DNA of 64,000 nucleotides from contig JAWKHX010000004.1 in the NCBI GenBank assembly GCA_041394605.1, positions 768,183 to 832,182 of the forward strand. The letters are read 5' to 3'. Source of the DNA: UBA668 sp041394605. Its GTDB lineage: Bacteria > Actinomycetota > Acidimicrobiia > Acidimicrobiales > Ilumatobacteraceae. A model generated the notes under the pieces. It was not told where the DNA came from. It saw only the letters and a program-made list of their open reading frames with translations, and ran no database searches. Positions 15,497 to 24,660 of this stretch are shown here, piece by piece (positions within the stretch are counted from its first letter, which is position 1; each line of letters starts with the position of its first letter). Both the position numbers and the translations under genes were made by a program.

Positions 15497-17118
15497 TGAC
15501 CACCGTCTACCGAGCCCGTCTCGCCCGCACCCTCGACCCGGCGAACCCGACCGCCGACCACGTCGCCGTCGACGACGGTCGCATCGTCGCCGTCGGCGGC
15601 GCGGCCGACATGCCCGCCGGCGCACCGGTGGACGAACGCTTCGCCGACAAGGTGCTGGTGCCCGGGTTCGTGGAGGGCCATACCCACACCCAGGTCGGGG
15701 CACTGTGGAGCTCCTGCTACTGCGGCCGGTTCGCCCGGACCGGCCCGGACGGGACGCGGTGGGACGAGCTGCCCAGCGTCGACGAGTCGATGGCCCGCCT
15801 CCGCGAGTGGGGTGAGGCCAACCCAGAGGCGGAGGTCGTCTTCGGTTGGGGGTTCGACCCGATCTACTTCGGCCGCACCTGCACGCGGGAGAACCTCGAC
15901 CAGGTCAGCGACACCCGGCCCGTCGCGCTGGCCCACGCCAGCCTGCACATCGTCTCGGTCAACACGCCGGCGCTCGCCCTGCTGGGCCTGCTGGACAACC
16001 CGCCGGACACCCCGTCCGTGCCGCGTGGGCCCGACGGCCTGCCCACGGGCGAGCTGCGCGGCCCAGAGGCCGCCTACCCGGCCATCGGGCGCCTCGGCCT
16101 GCTGCCGATGCTCTTCCCGACGACGGAGGATGCCTTCCTGGCCGTCGGCCGGCTGGCCGTGCGCGCCGGCGTCACGACGATGACCGACCTCGGCAGCAGC
16201 TACCGCCCCGATCTCCTGGCGAACTACACCGAGTTCACGGCGCGGGAGGACTGGCCGGTGCGCCTGGTGCCCGCGTTCATGAGCGACGGCCGCCCTGCGG
16301 CGGAGTTGTTCCGCATCGCCGACGAGGCGGCGGAGGCGAACACCGAGATGCTCCGCCTCGGCCGCGTGAAGATCGTCGTCGACGGGTCGATCCAGGGCTT
16401 CACCGCCCGCCTGCGCGCCGGCGAGTACCACAACGGTGCGCCGAACGGCCTGTGGTACAAGACGCCGGAGCACATCCGCGACGTGCTCACCCAGGCGCTG
16501 GACGAGGGCCGCCAGGTGCACCTGCACACCAACGGCGACCAGGCGTCGGAGCTCGTGCTGGACATCCTGGAGGAACTGGTGGCCGCCCGCCCCGGTGCCC
16601 GCCCGGACGTCACGCTGCAGCACGCCCAGATGATGGACGAGGGCCTGCTCGGTCGCGCCGGCGCGCTGGGCCTGAAGGTCAACCTGTTCACCAACCACAT
16701 CTTCTACTGGGGGGAGGCGCACGCCGCGTTGACGATCGGTGAGGAGCGCGCTGCCGGGATGGATGCATGCGCCACGGCCCTGCGGCTGGGCGTGCCCCTG
16801 GCCATCCACAGCGACGAGCCGGTGACCCCGATCGCGCCCCTGTTCGCCATGTGGTGCGCGGTCAACCGCATCACGCACGAGGGCCGGGTGCTCGGGCCGC
16901 ACGAGCGGATCACCGCCGAACAGGCGCTGCATGCTGTGACGATGGGGCCGGCCATCACGCTCGGCATGGACGACGAGGTCGGTTCGCTGGCGGTGGGGAA
17001 GCGGGCCGACATCGCCGTGCTCGACGACGACCCGCTGGCGGTGGCGCCCGAAGCGATCCGCGACATCGCCGTGTGGGGCACCGTCACCGGCGGCCGGGTG
17101 TTCCCCGCCGATGCCTGA
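15496..17118 (+). CDS. Amidohydrolase 3 family protein (YtcJ-like)
   Basis: Metal-dependent hydrolase of 540 aa. The metal motif HTH is at residues 62-64 (VEGHTHTQV). A VKIVVDGSIQG element follows, then HLHTNGDQA, LQHAQ and AIHSDEPV carry the remaining ligands. The C-terminal ALHAVTMGPA...GSLAVGKRADIAVLDDDPL is the usual composite beta-sandwich return. Start 15496 overlaps the stop of the molybdenum hydroxylase, so the two are translationally coupled. The substrate is unknown; the order suggests oxidation followed by C-N hydrolysis. Confidence 0.92.
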   Translation: MTTVYRARLARTLDPANPTADHVAVDDGRIVAVGGAADMPAGAPVDERFADKVLVPGFVEGHTHTQVGALWSSCYCGRFARTGPDGTRWDELPSVDESMARLREWGEANPEAEVVFGWGFDPIYFGRTCTRENLDQVSDTRPVALAHASLHIVSVNTPALALLGLLDNPPDTPSVPRGPDGLPTGELRGPEAAYPAIGRLGLLPMLFPTTEDAFLAVGRLAVRAGVTTMTDLGSSYRPDLLANYTEFTAREDWPVRLVPAFMSDGRPAAELFRIADEAAEANTEMLRLGRVKIVVDGSIQGFTARLRAGEYHNGAPNGLWYKTPEHIRDVLTQALDEGRQVHLHTNGDQASELVLDILEELVAARPGARPDVTLQHAQMMDEGLLGRAGALGLKVNLFTNHIFYWGEAHAALTIGEERAAGMDACATALRLGVPLAIHSDEPVTPIAPLFAMWCAVNRITHEGRVLGPHERITAEQALHAVTMGPAITLGMDDEVGSLAVGKRADIAVLDDDPLAVAPEAIRDIAVWGTVTGGRVFPADA

Positions 17119-17951
17119 CGCGCCGTCGCCGGTTCCGGTCCTGGTGATCGGCGGCTACCTCGGCAGCGGCAAGACCACGCTGGTCAACCACCTCCTGCGC
17201 TCGACGTCGGAGCGGCTGATGGTGCTCGTCAACGACTTCGGCCAGTCGGTGATCGACGCTGCCCTGGTGGAGGCGACCGACGGCGATGTCCTCCAACTCG
17301 CCGGTGGCTGCGTGTGCTGCCAGATCGGCGACGACCTCGCCGGTGCGCTGCAGCGGGCGGTCGACCAGCGCCCGGACCGGCTGGTGATCGAGACCAGCGG
17401 CGTCGCCCAGCCGGCGAAGGTGGCGACCAGCGTGGCGATGTTCCCCGGGCTAGCGATGGAGGCGGTGGTGGTGCTGGCCGACGCCGAGCGCATCCGCCAC
17501 TCGCTCGCCGACCGCTACGTCGGCGACCTCGTCACCGCCCAACTGCGCCAGGCCGACCTGGTGGTGCTGAACCGCACGGATCTGGTAGCCGATCCCGCTG
17601 CCGCCCTGGCCGCCGTAGGAGCCGTGGCACATGGTCCGGTGATCCCATGCGCTCAGGCCGCGGTTCCCCCGGAACTGCTGGCGGGGAGTGGAGCACCTGG
17701 CGCCGGCCGAAGCCGATCTGCCGGCCGCCGGCCACATGTTCCACCCTGCCGTTCACCGCCGGCACCCCGGCGGCCGTGCTGGCCGAGCGCGGCGTTCCGG
17801 CCTGGTGCGGGCGAAGGGCTTCGTGCAGGTGGCGCCGGGAGTGGCGCCTGCTCCAGGTCGTCGGCGCCGCGTCACGTCCACCCCGTGGACCGGCCCCACC
17901 CCATCCGCCGCCGAGATCGTGGTGATCGGGAATTGCGCCGTCAGGCAGTGA
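17111..17951 (+). pseudogene. CobW/COG0523-family GTPase, frameshifted after codon ~190
   Basis: Nucleotide-dependent metallochaperone family. The intact N-terminal half has the P-loop GGYLGSGKTT (14-23), the metal-binding GGCVCC near 65-70 and the G4-like motif NRTDL. From about 17680 the conserved C-terminal domain alternates between frames: PFTAGTPAAVLAERGVPAW, then VRAKGFVQ, then LLQVVG, then SAAEIVVIG. At least three or four indels are needed. The 3' end overlaps the convergent aminotransferase by about 10 bp. ATG 17111 overlaps the amidohydrolase stop, so it belongs to that operon and may load its metal. The domain sequence is well kept between breaks, which favours sequence errors over decay. 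Confidence 0.8.
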
Positions 17952-19634
17952 CTGGGCGGGGAGGTCGAACCACAGCAGGCGCTCGAACTCGGGTTGAGTG
18001 AACCGGCCGGCGGAGGCGGTCCACTCCGGGGTCGCGTCCAGGGTGCCCGGGCCTCCGGCCGGGTACTCCGCCAAGCACGGACTCAGGTGCACGCTGGTCG
18101 TCCATGTGGGGGAAGCGCAACTCGCCGCGCTCCAGGTCGTAGCGCACGTCGCGCGAGCGCAGCGGCGGCTCCGGCACCCTGCTCGTGCCGCCACAGGCCG
18201 CTGTGCGGCTCGAAGCGGTAGCGGCAGCGGTTTTCCAGCCGTGGGTGGCCACGAGGTCCACGGCCTCCACGAGGTACTGGAACACGGCCTCGCTGATGAA
18301 GTAGTTGAAGCTCACCCGGGTCCAGCCCGGCTTGATGCCCCTCGCAGCCGCGGGTGATCTCGTGCTCGAACTCATGCGAGCCGGGCCGGGTCGATGCCCA
18401 GCAGGCGGTGCCCGTAGGGGCCGGCGCAGGAGCAGCCACCGCGCGACTGGATGCCGAAGAGGTCGCTGAGCAGGGCCACCACATAGTTGTGGTGCAGGTA
18501 CTTCCCGCCGGGGCGGCGGACCACGAACGACACGATGCTCAGCCGTTCCGCGTCCTTGTTGCCGAGCACGTCGATGGCCGGGTTGGCCGACCATTGCTCG
18601 ATGGCCCCGACTCCAGTAGGCCTCCTCGTGGAAGCGGATGGTGGTACGCCCACGGCCTCCTTGAGCTGGAACACCAGCCCGGCGCGGATGCTCTCGATGA
18701 TGGCCGGTGTGCCGCCTTCCTCGCGGTGCACCGGGTCGGCGAGGTAGACGTGTTCGGTGGGGTTGACGTAGGCGACGGTGCCGCCGCCCACCACGTCGGG
18801 CACCCGGTTGTGCAGCAGTTCCCGCCGGGCGATCAGCACGCCGGGCGTGCCCGGCCCACCGACGAACTTGTGCGGGCTGAGGAACACGGCGTCCTTGTAC
18901 GCCAGCGGGTGCACGTCGCACTGCGGGAACATCTCGATCTGCACGTACGGGGCGGCGGCGGCGAAGTCCCAGAACGACAGCGCGCCGTGGGTGTGCAGGA
19001 GGTGGGCGATGGCGCAGGTGTTGGACACGATCCCGGTGACGTTCGACGCGGCGCTGAACGAACCGATCTTCAGTGGCCGGTTGGCGTGGCGGACCAGTTC
19101 TTCCTCCAGCCGGGCCAGGTCCACATGGCCGTCGGCGTCCTCCGGGATGGTGACCACGTCGGCAGTCGTCTCCCGCCACGCTCGTTGCTGTGGTGCTCGA
19201 ACGGGCCGACGAATACCACGGACGCTCATGGGCGAGGGATCTGCTCGCGCAGGTGGTAGCGGGCGTCCAGGTCGGCGGCAGGCCACCATTCATGATCCCG
19301 ACCAGCTTGTTGATAGCCCCCGTGGACCCGGAGCCGCAGAAGATCCCGCGCACGTGTCGTCGTCGCCGCCCACGGCGTCGTGGATGATCGAGCGGGCGTC
19401 CTCGCGCAGCCGGGTGGTCTGCAGGCCCGTGCCGCTGGACTCGGTATGGGTGTTGGCGTAGCGGGGGAGGACCTCGTTGCGGATGAAGTCCTCGATGAAC
19501 GACAGGGCCCGGCCGGAGGCCGGTAGTCCGCGTAGGTGATCCGCCGCGGCGAACGGCCCGTCCATCACCTGATCGTCGCCGATCACGGACTCGCGGATCA
19601 GGCGGAGGAGGGGCGTCTCGACGGGTTCGGCCAC
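17941..19634 (-). pseudogene. Class V aminotransferase-fold PLP enzyme, multiply frameshifted
   Basis: Reconstructed protein of ~560 aa of the cysteine desulfurase/class V aminotransferase fold. Recognisable pieces in order are IRESVIGDDQVMDGPF, IEDFIRNEVLPRYANTHTE, IFCGSGSTGAINKLVGIMN, HGALSFWDFAAAAPYV, FLSPHKFVGGPGTPGVL (PLP lysine), FGIQSRGGCSCAGPYGH and KPGWTRVSFNYFISEAVF. They are spread over all three minus-strand frames, so at least six indels are needed. GTG 19634 (VAEPVETPLLRLIRES) is the likely start, and 17941-17943 the likely stop. The substrate is unknown; GGCSCAGPYG resembles the cysteine-bearing loop of desulfurase relatives. Confidence 0.75.
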
Positions 19635-19834
19635 GACGCCGCATACCCCTGGGCGCCGCCCAGGCCGGCTGAGTACGTTCACGCTGTAGTACGCCTCCCC
19701 TCCCCGGGCCCGCCTCGTCCGTACCGGCGTCGCCGGCGGTGCACGACGACAGCCGCACGTCCTCGCCGTCACGTCTTCCGACAGGTCGTCGCCCGCTTCC
19801 ATGCCGAGTGGCTGCGGTTCGCGCGCTCGATGCC

Positions 19835-20878
19835 GTGACCCGCAGCCCGGGCAACGGCCAGCGCCTGCTGACCATCGGCGACATCCGCAGGAGTCCGTGA
19901 TCGCGAGGCCGCGCTCGGCGCCGACGGCACCGCCGTGCATGTGACGTTCCAGCCGGGCGACCAGCGCTGCACGTTCCCGGTCGCCTGAAAGCTCCTCGCT
20001 CACCGCTACGACTCGCCCTCACCGAGCGCTGCGCGGATGGACGGCCGAGCGGGTGGAACGGTGGGATCACGCCGGCATGCAACAGCGGATTCCGTCAGCA
20101 CGACCTTGCCCGACCTCCGCGCCGACCCGAAGGCGCTGGCCGCCTGGCTGCAGGCGGTGGACCGCTTCGGGTTCGCCCTGCTGCACGACGTGCCCACGGT
20201 GCCCGGCGCGCTGGTGGACGTGGCCGGGCTGTTCGGCCATGTGCTGAGACCAACTACGGCCGCTACGGTTCGAGGTGCGCAGCGAGGTGAACCCGAACAA
20301 CTCGCCTACACCAACCTCGGCCTGCAGGCCCACACCGACAACCCGTACGAGCCCGTGCCCACCCTGCAGTTGCTGGCGTGCCTGGAAAACACCGTGGACG
20401 GCGGCGAGTCCACGGTGGTGGACGGCTTCGCCTGCGCGGCCCGGCTGCTGGCCGACGACCCGGAGGGGTTCGCCCTGCTGGCCGGGCACCCTGCCCGCTT
20501 CGAGTACGCCGGCGCGGCCGACGTGCGCCTGCAGGCCCAAGCGGCCGGTCGTCGAGGCTCGGCCCCGACGGCGAACTCCTGGCCGTCCGCTTCAACAACC
20601 GCTCCACCGCGCCGATCGTGGACGTGCCGTTTGGCGAGATGCCGGCCTACCTCGCGGCCCTGCGCCGGTTCGCCTCCTACGTGGACGACCCGGCGATGCA
20701 CGTCACATTCCGGTTGGCGCCCGGCGACCTGTTCATCGTGGACAACACCCGTGTGCTGCACGCCCGCGCCGCGTTCGCCGAGTACCGGCAGCCGCTGGCT
20801 GCAGGGCTGCTACGCGGACATCGACGGGCTGCGCTCCGCTGGAAGTGCTGCGCCGGGAGTTGGCTGTGGACGACGTGA
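19835..20878 (+). pseudogene. TmpA / gamma-butyrobetaine hydroxylase-like 2OG dioxygenase, frameshifted
   Basis: Fe(II)/2-oxoglutarate dioxygenase of the TauD group with an N-terminal GBBH-like domain (HVTFQPGDQRCTFPVAW). Pieces of the catalytic domain are intact: DRFGFALLHDVPTVPG, LAYTNLGLQAHTDNPYEP (HTD iron ligands), LACLENTVDGGEST, FNNRSTAPIVDVPFGEMP, VDNTRVLHARAAF (distal His) and GCYADIDGLRS. At least four indels separate them. The start is approximate (GTG 19835, VTRSPGNGQRLLTIGD). The neighbour is a PhnZ/TmpB-like HD oxygenase. In the described TmpA/TmpB pathway the dioxygenase hydroxylates 2-trimethylaminoethylphosphonate, so I prefer TmpA-like to true gamma-butyrobetaine hydroxylase; this is inference from context. 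Confidence 0.72.
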
Positions 20879-21406
20879 TCGACCGCATCGTGGACGTGTT
20901 CGCCCGCCGCGGCGCGGAGGAGTACCTGGGCGAGCCGGTTTCGATGGCCCAGCACATGCTGCAGGCCGCAGCGATCGCCGAGGCCGAGGGCGGATCAGGA
21001 ACTGGTGGCCGCCGCTGCACGACATCCGGCCACTTCATCGGCAGGTTCGGCACCTGCTCCCCGGAGGCGACGGTGGACCACCCGCCACGAGGTGGAGGCG
21101 GTGCGGGCGCTCGCCGGCCGCATGCCGTGCGGGTGGTGGACTGCGTGCGCCTGCATGTCGCCGCCAAGCGCTACCTGTGCGCCGTGGAACCCGCCTACCT
21201 GGCCTGCCTCGCCGGCGTCGGTGCACACCCTGCAACTCCAGGGCGGTCCGATGGACGTCGACAGTGTGCGTTCGAGGCCAAGCCACCATGCCGGCGCGGT
21301 GCGCGTGCGGCGGTGGGACGACGGGGGCAAGGTAGCCGGCCACGACGTGCCAGGGTTGGAGCATCTGCCGGCGTTGCGCACCTGGCCCGCGCCGCTCACC
21401 GTCTGA
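20875..21406 (+). pseudogene. TmpB/PhnZ-like HD-domain mixed-valent di-iron oxygenase, frameshifted
   Basis: Small HD-domain protein of ~177 aa. Readable pieces are VSMAQHMLQAAAIAEAEG (first His), then DQELVAAA-HDI-GHFIG across two indels near 21010 and 21040, VVDCVRLHVAAKRYLC, LACLAG, TLQLQGGPM and VRRWDDGGKVAGHDVPGLEH. The HDxGHF and LxLQGGPM elements are those of PhnZ-type enzymes that cleave the C-P bond of a hydroxyphosphonate, rather than of phosphodiesterases. GTG 20875 would overlap the dioxygenase stop as GTGA. It probably acts in sequence with that gene to release phosphate from an organophosphonate. Confidence 0.7.
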
Positions 21407-21419
21407 ACCGGAGGACACG

Positions 21420-22227
21420 ATGACACTCGATGGAACCACCGCATGGATCACCGGCGCCAGTTCGGGCATCGGCGCCGGGCTGGCGTGACCTGGCCGGCGG
21501 GGGCGCCGCCGTCATCCTCGGACGTGACGAGCCGCCTCGCCGAGGTCGCCGCCGACCTGCCCACGGAATCCTGATCCTGCCGTTCGACGTGCGCGACGAC
21601 GATGCGCTGGCTGCAGCCACCGCGGCCGCCATCGCCTGGAGGGGCGGGGTGGACCTGGCAGTCGCCAACGCCGGGATCTCCCAGCGCAGCATCGCGTTGC
21701 AGACCAGCATGGCCGTCTACCGCCAGATCATCGAGGTGGACCTCATCGCCCAGATCGCTTTCGCCCAGGGCCTCATCGGCCACATGGCCGAGCGCGGCAG
21801 CGGCCGCCTGGCCTTCGTGTCGTCGATCGCCGGCAAGGTGGGGGTGCCCGTGCGCACTGCGTACTGCGCAGCCAAGTTCGGGTTGGTCGGCTATGCCGGC
21901 GCGCTGCGGGCAGAACTGTCGCAGACCGGTGTGCACGTGCACGTCATCTACCCCGGCTCGGTGGCCACGGATGTCAGCCGCAACGCGCTCACCGCCGACG
22001 GGTCCACCCGCGGCAAGAGCGACGCGGCGATCGACCAGGGCATCCCTGCCGACGAGGCCGCGGCCTCGATGGTGGATGCGATGCTGGCGGGCCAGCGGGA
22101 GATCATCGTCGCCCGGGGAATGGAGGAGGCGATGGGCGAGATGCGCCGCACTCCCGATGCCCTGCTGGACCAGGTGGCGGCGATGGTGGCCGCCGGCTAC
22201 ATCGAGCGGATGGAGGCCGACGGCTGA
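21420..22227 (+). CDS. Short-chain dehydrogenase/reductase, N-terminal region frameshifted
   Basis: NAD(P)-dependent oxidoreductase of ~268 aa. ATG 21420 follows a GGAGG site and gives MTLDGTTAWITGASSGIG with the TGxxxGIG cofactor motif, but the frame stops at about codon 22. Frame changes near 21475, 21525 and 21570 recover GRD, RLAEVAADLPTE and LILPFDVRDDDAL. From there the frame is open to 22227 with ANAGISQRS, the catalytic FVSSIAGKVGVPVRTAYCAAK (Ser, Tyr and Lys) and IYPGSVATD. It follows the HD oxygenase by 13 bp in the same direction. The substrate is unknown. Confidence 0.85.
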
Positions 22228-22245
22228 GCCGCCCCCCTCACCCGG

Positions 22246-23304
22246 TTACCCTCCGGCGGTCTGGTGGGTGAAGTCGGCGAAGTAGATCGCCAGCGCACCC
22301 GCCACCGACATGCCGGAGATCAGCCAGAAGCGGATGATCACCTTGGTCTCCGCCCAGCCGCCCTGTTCGAAGTGGTGGTGGATGGGTGAGATGCGGAACA
22401 GGCGGCGCTTCCGGCCCGACGCCCGGAACACTGCCATCTGCAAGGCCACCGACCCGATCTCGATGACGTTGATGCCGCAGATGAGAGGGATCAGGAGCGA
22501 TGTGTTGGTGGTGAGGCCCAGCAGCGCGAGCGCGGCGCCGAGCGACAGCGCGCCCACGTCGCCCATGAAGATGTCCGCCGGCGCGGCATTCCACCACAGG
22601 AAGCCGGCGCACGCCCCGGCGAAGGCGGCGGCGAACACGGTGAGGTCGTACGGGTTCACCAGGTCGGGGTAGACGGTGGGCGTGCGGAACCCGAGGTAGG
22701 CGATGACGGTGTACGCGCCGAAGCCGAGCAGTGCCGCGCCCGCGGCCAATCCGTCCAGCCCGTCGGTGACGTTGACGGCGTTGGTGGTGGCGAACACCAC
22801 CGAACCGGCCCACAGCACCCAGGCGATGCGGCCGAAGTCCCACCCCGGCAGGGCGGCGCGCGTGAGCGAGATGCGGGTGTCGATGTCCGTCGCCGCCACC
22901 AGCACCACGGCGATGCCGATGGCCATGGCCAGCGTGATCCACCCCTTGCGGCTCCACAGCACGCCGCGGTTGTGGCCGCTGCGCACCTTCAGCCAGTCGT
23001 CGATGAAGCCGATCCCGCCCATCACCAGCACCCCGCCCCAGACGATGAGGGTCTGGTTGCTGAACACCACCCCGGCGCGCACATGGCTGACCAGGTACCC
23101 GGCCAGCGCCGCAGCGACGATGGCGATGCCGCCCATCGTGGGCGTGCCCCGCTTGTGCAGGTGCTCGGGGGCGTTGAGGTTGGCGGCGTTCTTGGTGAGG
23201 ATCGGCTGGCTCTGGCCACGGGACCGAAGGAAGCGGGCCATCCAGCCGGTGCCGGCCAGTGACACGGCGAGGGCCACGGCGGCGGCCAGCAGTGGGGCGA
23301 TCAT
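22246..23304 (-). CDS. mraY: Phospho-N-acetylmuramoyl-pentapeptide-transferase
   Basis: Integral-membrane enzyme of 352 aa. It transfers phospho-MurNAc-pentapeptide from UDP to undecaprenyl phosphate, making lipid I on the inner face of the membrane. About ten hydrophobic segments are visible. Family motifs are IGFIDDWLKV near 100 (catalytic Asp pair), NAVNVTDGLDGLA near 195 and RISPIHHHFEQGGWAE near 310 (HHH motif). The N-terminal GTPTMGGIAI motif is present. It stands alone, away from any visible division-cell-wall cluster and convergent with the SDR. It may be a displaced or second copy. Confidence 0.95.
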   Translation of the reverse strand: MIAPLLAAAVALAVSLAGTGWMARFLRSRGQSQPILTKNAANLNAPEHLHKRGTPTMGGIAIVAAALAGYLVSHVRAGVVFSNQTLIVWGGVLVMGGIGFIDDWLKVRSGHNRGVLWSRKGWITLAMAIGIAVVLVAATDIDTRISLTRAALPGWDFGRIAWVLWAGSVVFATTNAVNVTDGLDGLAAGAALLGFGAYTVIAYLGFRTPTVYPDLVNPYDLTVFAAAFAGACAGFLWWNAAPADIFMGDVGALSLGAALALLGLTTNTSLLIPLICGINVIEIGSVALQMAVFRASGRKRRLFRISPIHHHFEQGGWAETKVIIRFWLISGMSVAGALAIYFADFTHQTAGG

Positions 23305-23424
23305 CGGCAGCGTCCTCGGGTCGGGGTCATGGCGCTCGTGGGTTCGACGGTACGCCCGCGGCAGAGGGGTCGCGAGGGTCGTTCGGCCCTATCACCGCGG
23401 ACGTCAATCCATAAGTCTTTCACT

Positions 23425-23851
23425 ATGAGACTGGAAGTCACCCGCCGGGCGGACCTCGCCGTGCGCGCCCTGGTCGCCTTGGAGGGCGCCGCCACCAGGG
23501 TGAAGGCGCCCGTGCTGGCCGAGACGCTGGGCACCACGCCCGGCTTCGTCGCCCAGGTGATGGCACCGCTGGTGCACGCCGGATGGGTGGCGTCCGACCC
23601 CGGCCCCACGGGTGGCTACTCGCTGCGGGTAGCGCTCGGCGGTGTCAGCGTGCTCGCCGTGATCGAGGCGGTGGACGGAGCCACCGATCAGGGCCGTTGC
23701 GTCGTGGAGGACAGGGCGTGCGACGGCAGCCACCCCTGCGCCCTGCATGCCGCCTGGGCATCGGCCAGGGCCGACCTCGCCGGGCGGCTCGCTGCCACGC
23801 CCGTTGCGTCGCTGGTGGCGGGGCGATGGGCGCGCCGGCGGCCGGGCGCCG
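23425..23851 (+). CDS. Rrf2-family regulator, NsrR-like; 3' end uncertain
   Basis: Winged-helix regulator beginning MRLEVTRRADLAVRALVAL. The recognition region VLAETLGTTPGFVAQVMAPL is near residue 32. Three cysteines in CVVEDRACDGSHPC near residue 95 match the Fe-S ligand pattern of NsrR/IscR-type proteins. The frame has no stop until 24651, overlapping the next gene. A normal family length (~140 aa) would end near 23830, so I place the end there and suspect a small indel. The next two genes (YwiC-like, RIC) support a nitric oxide-sensing role. CATAAGT and ACTATG flank CTTTC just before the start and might be part of an operator. Confidence 0.8.
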
Positions 23852-24637
23852 GTGGCCGCGGAGCGGTCGGCGTGGCGGGCGGTCGCGCTGCCGAGCGAGC
23901 ACGGCGGCTGGGGGCTGACGCTGGAGCCCGTGCTGCTCGGTCTGCTCGCCGCCTGGTCGTGGGCCGGCCTGGCCCTCGGGGTCGCCGCGTTCACCGCGTT
24001 CCTGGCCCGCACCCCGGCCAAGCTCGTGGCGGTGGATGTCCGCCGCGGGCGGTGGCTGCCACGAACCCGCATGGCGCTCGGCGTGGCGGTGGCCGAGGGG
24101 CTGGTCATCGCCGCCCTCGCCCTCGCTGCAACGTTGTCGGCCGGGTGGCGCTGGTGGCCGGCAGTTGCCGTCACCCTCCCGCTCGTCGCGGTGGAGTGGT
24201 GGTTCGACATCCGCAGCCGTGGTCGCCGCATGGTGCCCGAACTGTGCGGCGCCATCGGCGTGGCTGCGGCTGCGTCGGCGGTGGTGCTAGCCGGTGGCGG
24301 CAGTGCCCGCCGGGCCGCTGCGGTGTGGCTGGTGCTGGCGGCACGCTCCGTGGGCGCCATCCCGTTCGTACGCGCCCAGATCATGCGCGCCCGCCGTGGT
24401 GTCACCGATGTCGCCGGTTCGGACATCGCCCAGGCCGTCGCCGTGCTCGTCGCCGTCGCCGCCGTGGCGGCCGACCGTCGTGCCCTCGCCGGTGCCGTGG
24501 GTGTGGCTGCGCTGGCGGCCGCCCAGGCGCTGTGGTCGCGCCGCGACCCACCACCCATCAAGGTCCTCGGTATCCGCCAGATGGTCCTCGGTCTCACGCT
24601 CGTGGCCCTCACCGCCGTCGGCATCCATCTCACCTGA
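23852..24637 (+). CDS. YwiC-like family membrane protein
   Basis: Polytopic membrane protein of ~261 aa with about six to eight hydrophobic segments. The N-terminal ALPSEHGGWGLTLEPVLLGLL is the conserved beginning of YwiC-like proteins. GTG 23852 (VAAERSAWRAVALPSEHGGW) is the nearest start that leaves this motif at the usual place; an ATG at 23747 would add a non-conserved Arg/Pro-rich leader. In Bacillus, ywiC lies near anaerobic nitrate respiration genes, which agrees with an NsrR-like gene before it and a RIC gene 23 bp after it. The molecular function is unknown. Confidence 0.8.
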   Translation: MAAERSAWRAVALPSEHGGWGLTLEPVLLGLLAAWSWAGLALGVAAFTAFLARTPAKLVAVDVRRGRWLPRTRMALGVAVAEGLVIAALALAATLSAGWRWWPAVAVTLPLVAVEWWFDIRSRGRRMVPELCGAIGVAAAASAVVLAGGGSARRAAAVWLVLAARSVGAIPFVRAQIMRARRGVTDVAGSDIAQAVAVLVAVAAVAADRRALAGAVGVAALAAAQALWSRRDPPPIKVLGIRQMVLGLTLVALTAVGIHLT

Positions 24638-24660
24638 TCCCCGCGCCGTAGGAGGCACAC

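Noticed and set aside
17941..19634. Antisense regulatory transcript against the CobW gene
   Set aside because: The minus strand contains unmistakable aminotransferase motifs; the overlap is just two convergent gene ends.
23425..24651. A genuine Rrf2-YwiC fusion protein
   Set aside because: The two domains are in different frames and YwiC has its own plausible GTG start, so separate genes with a possible indel are simpler.
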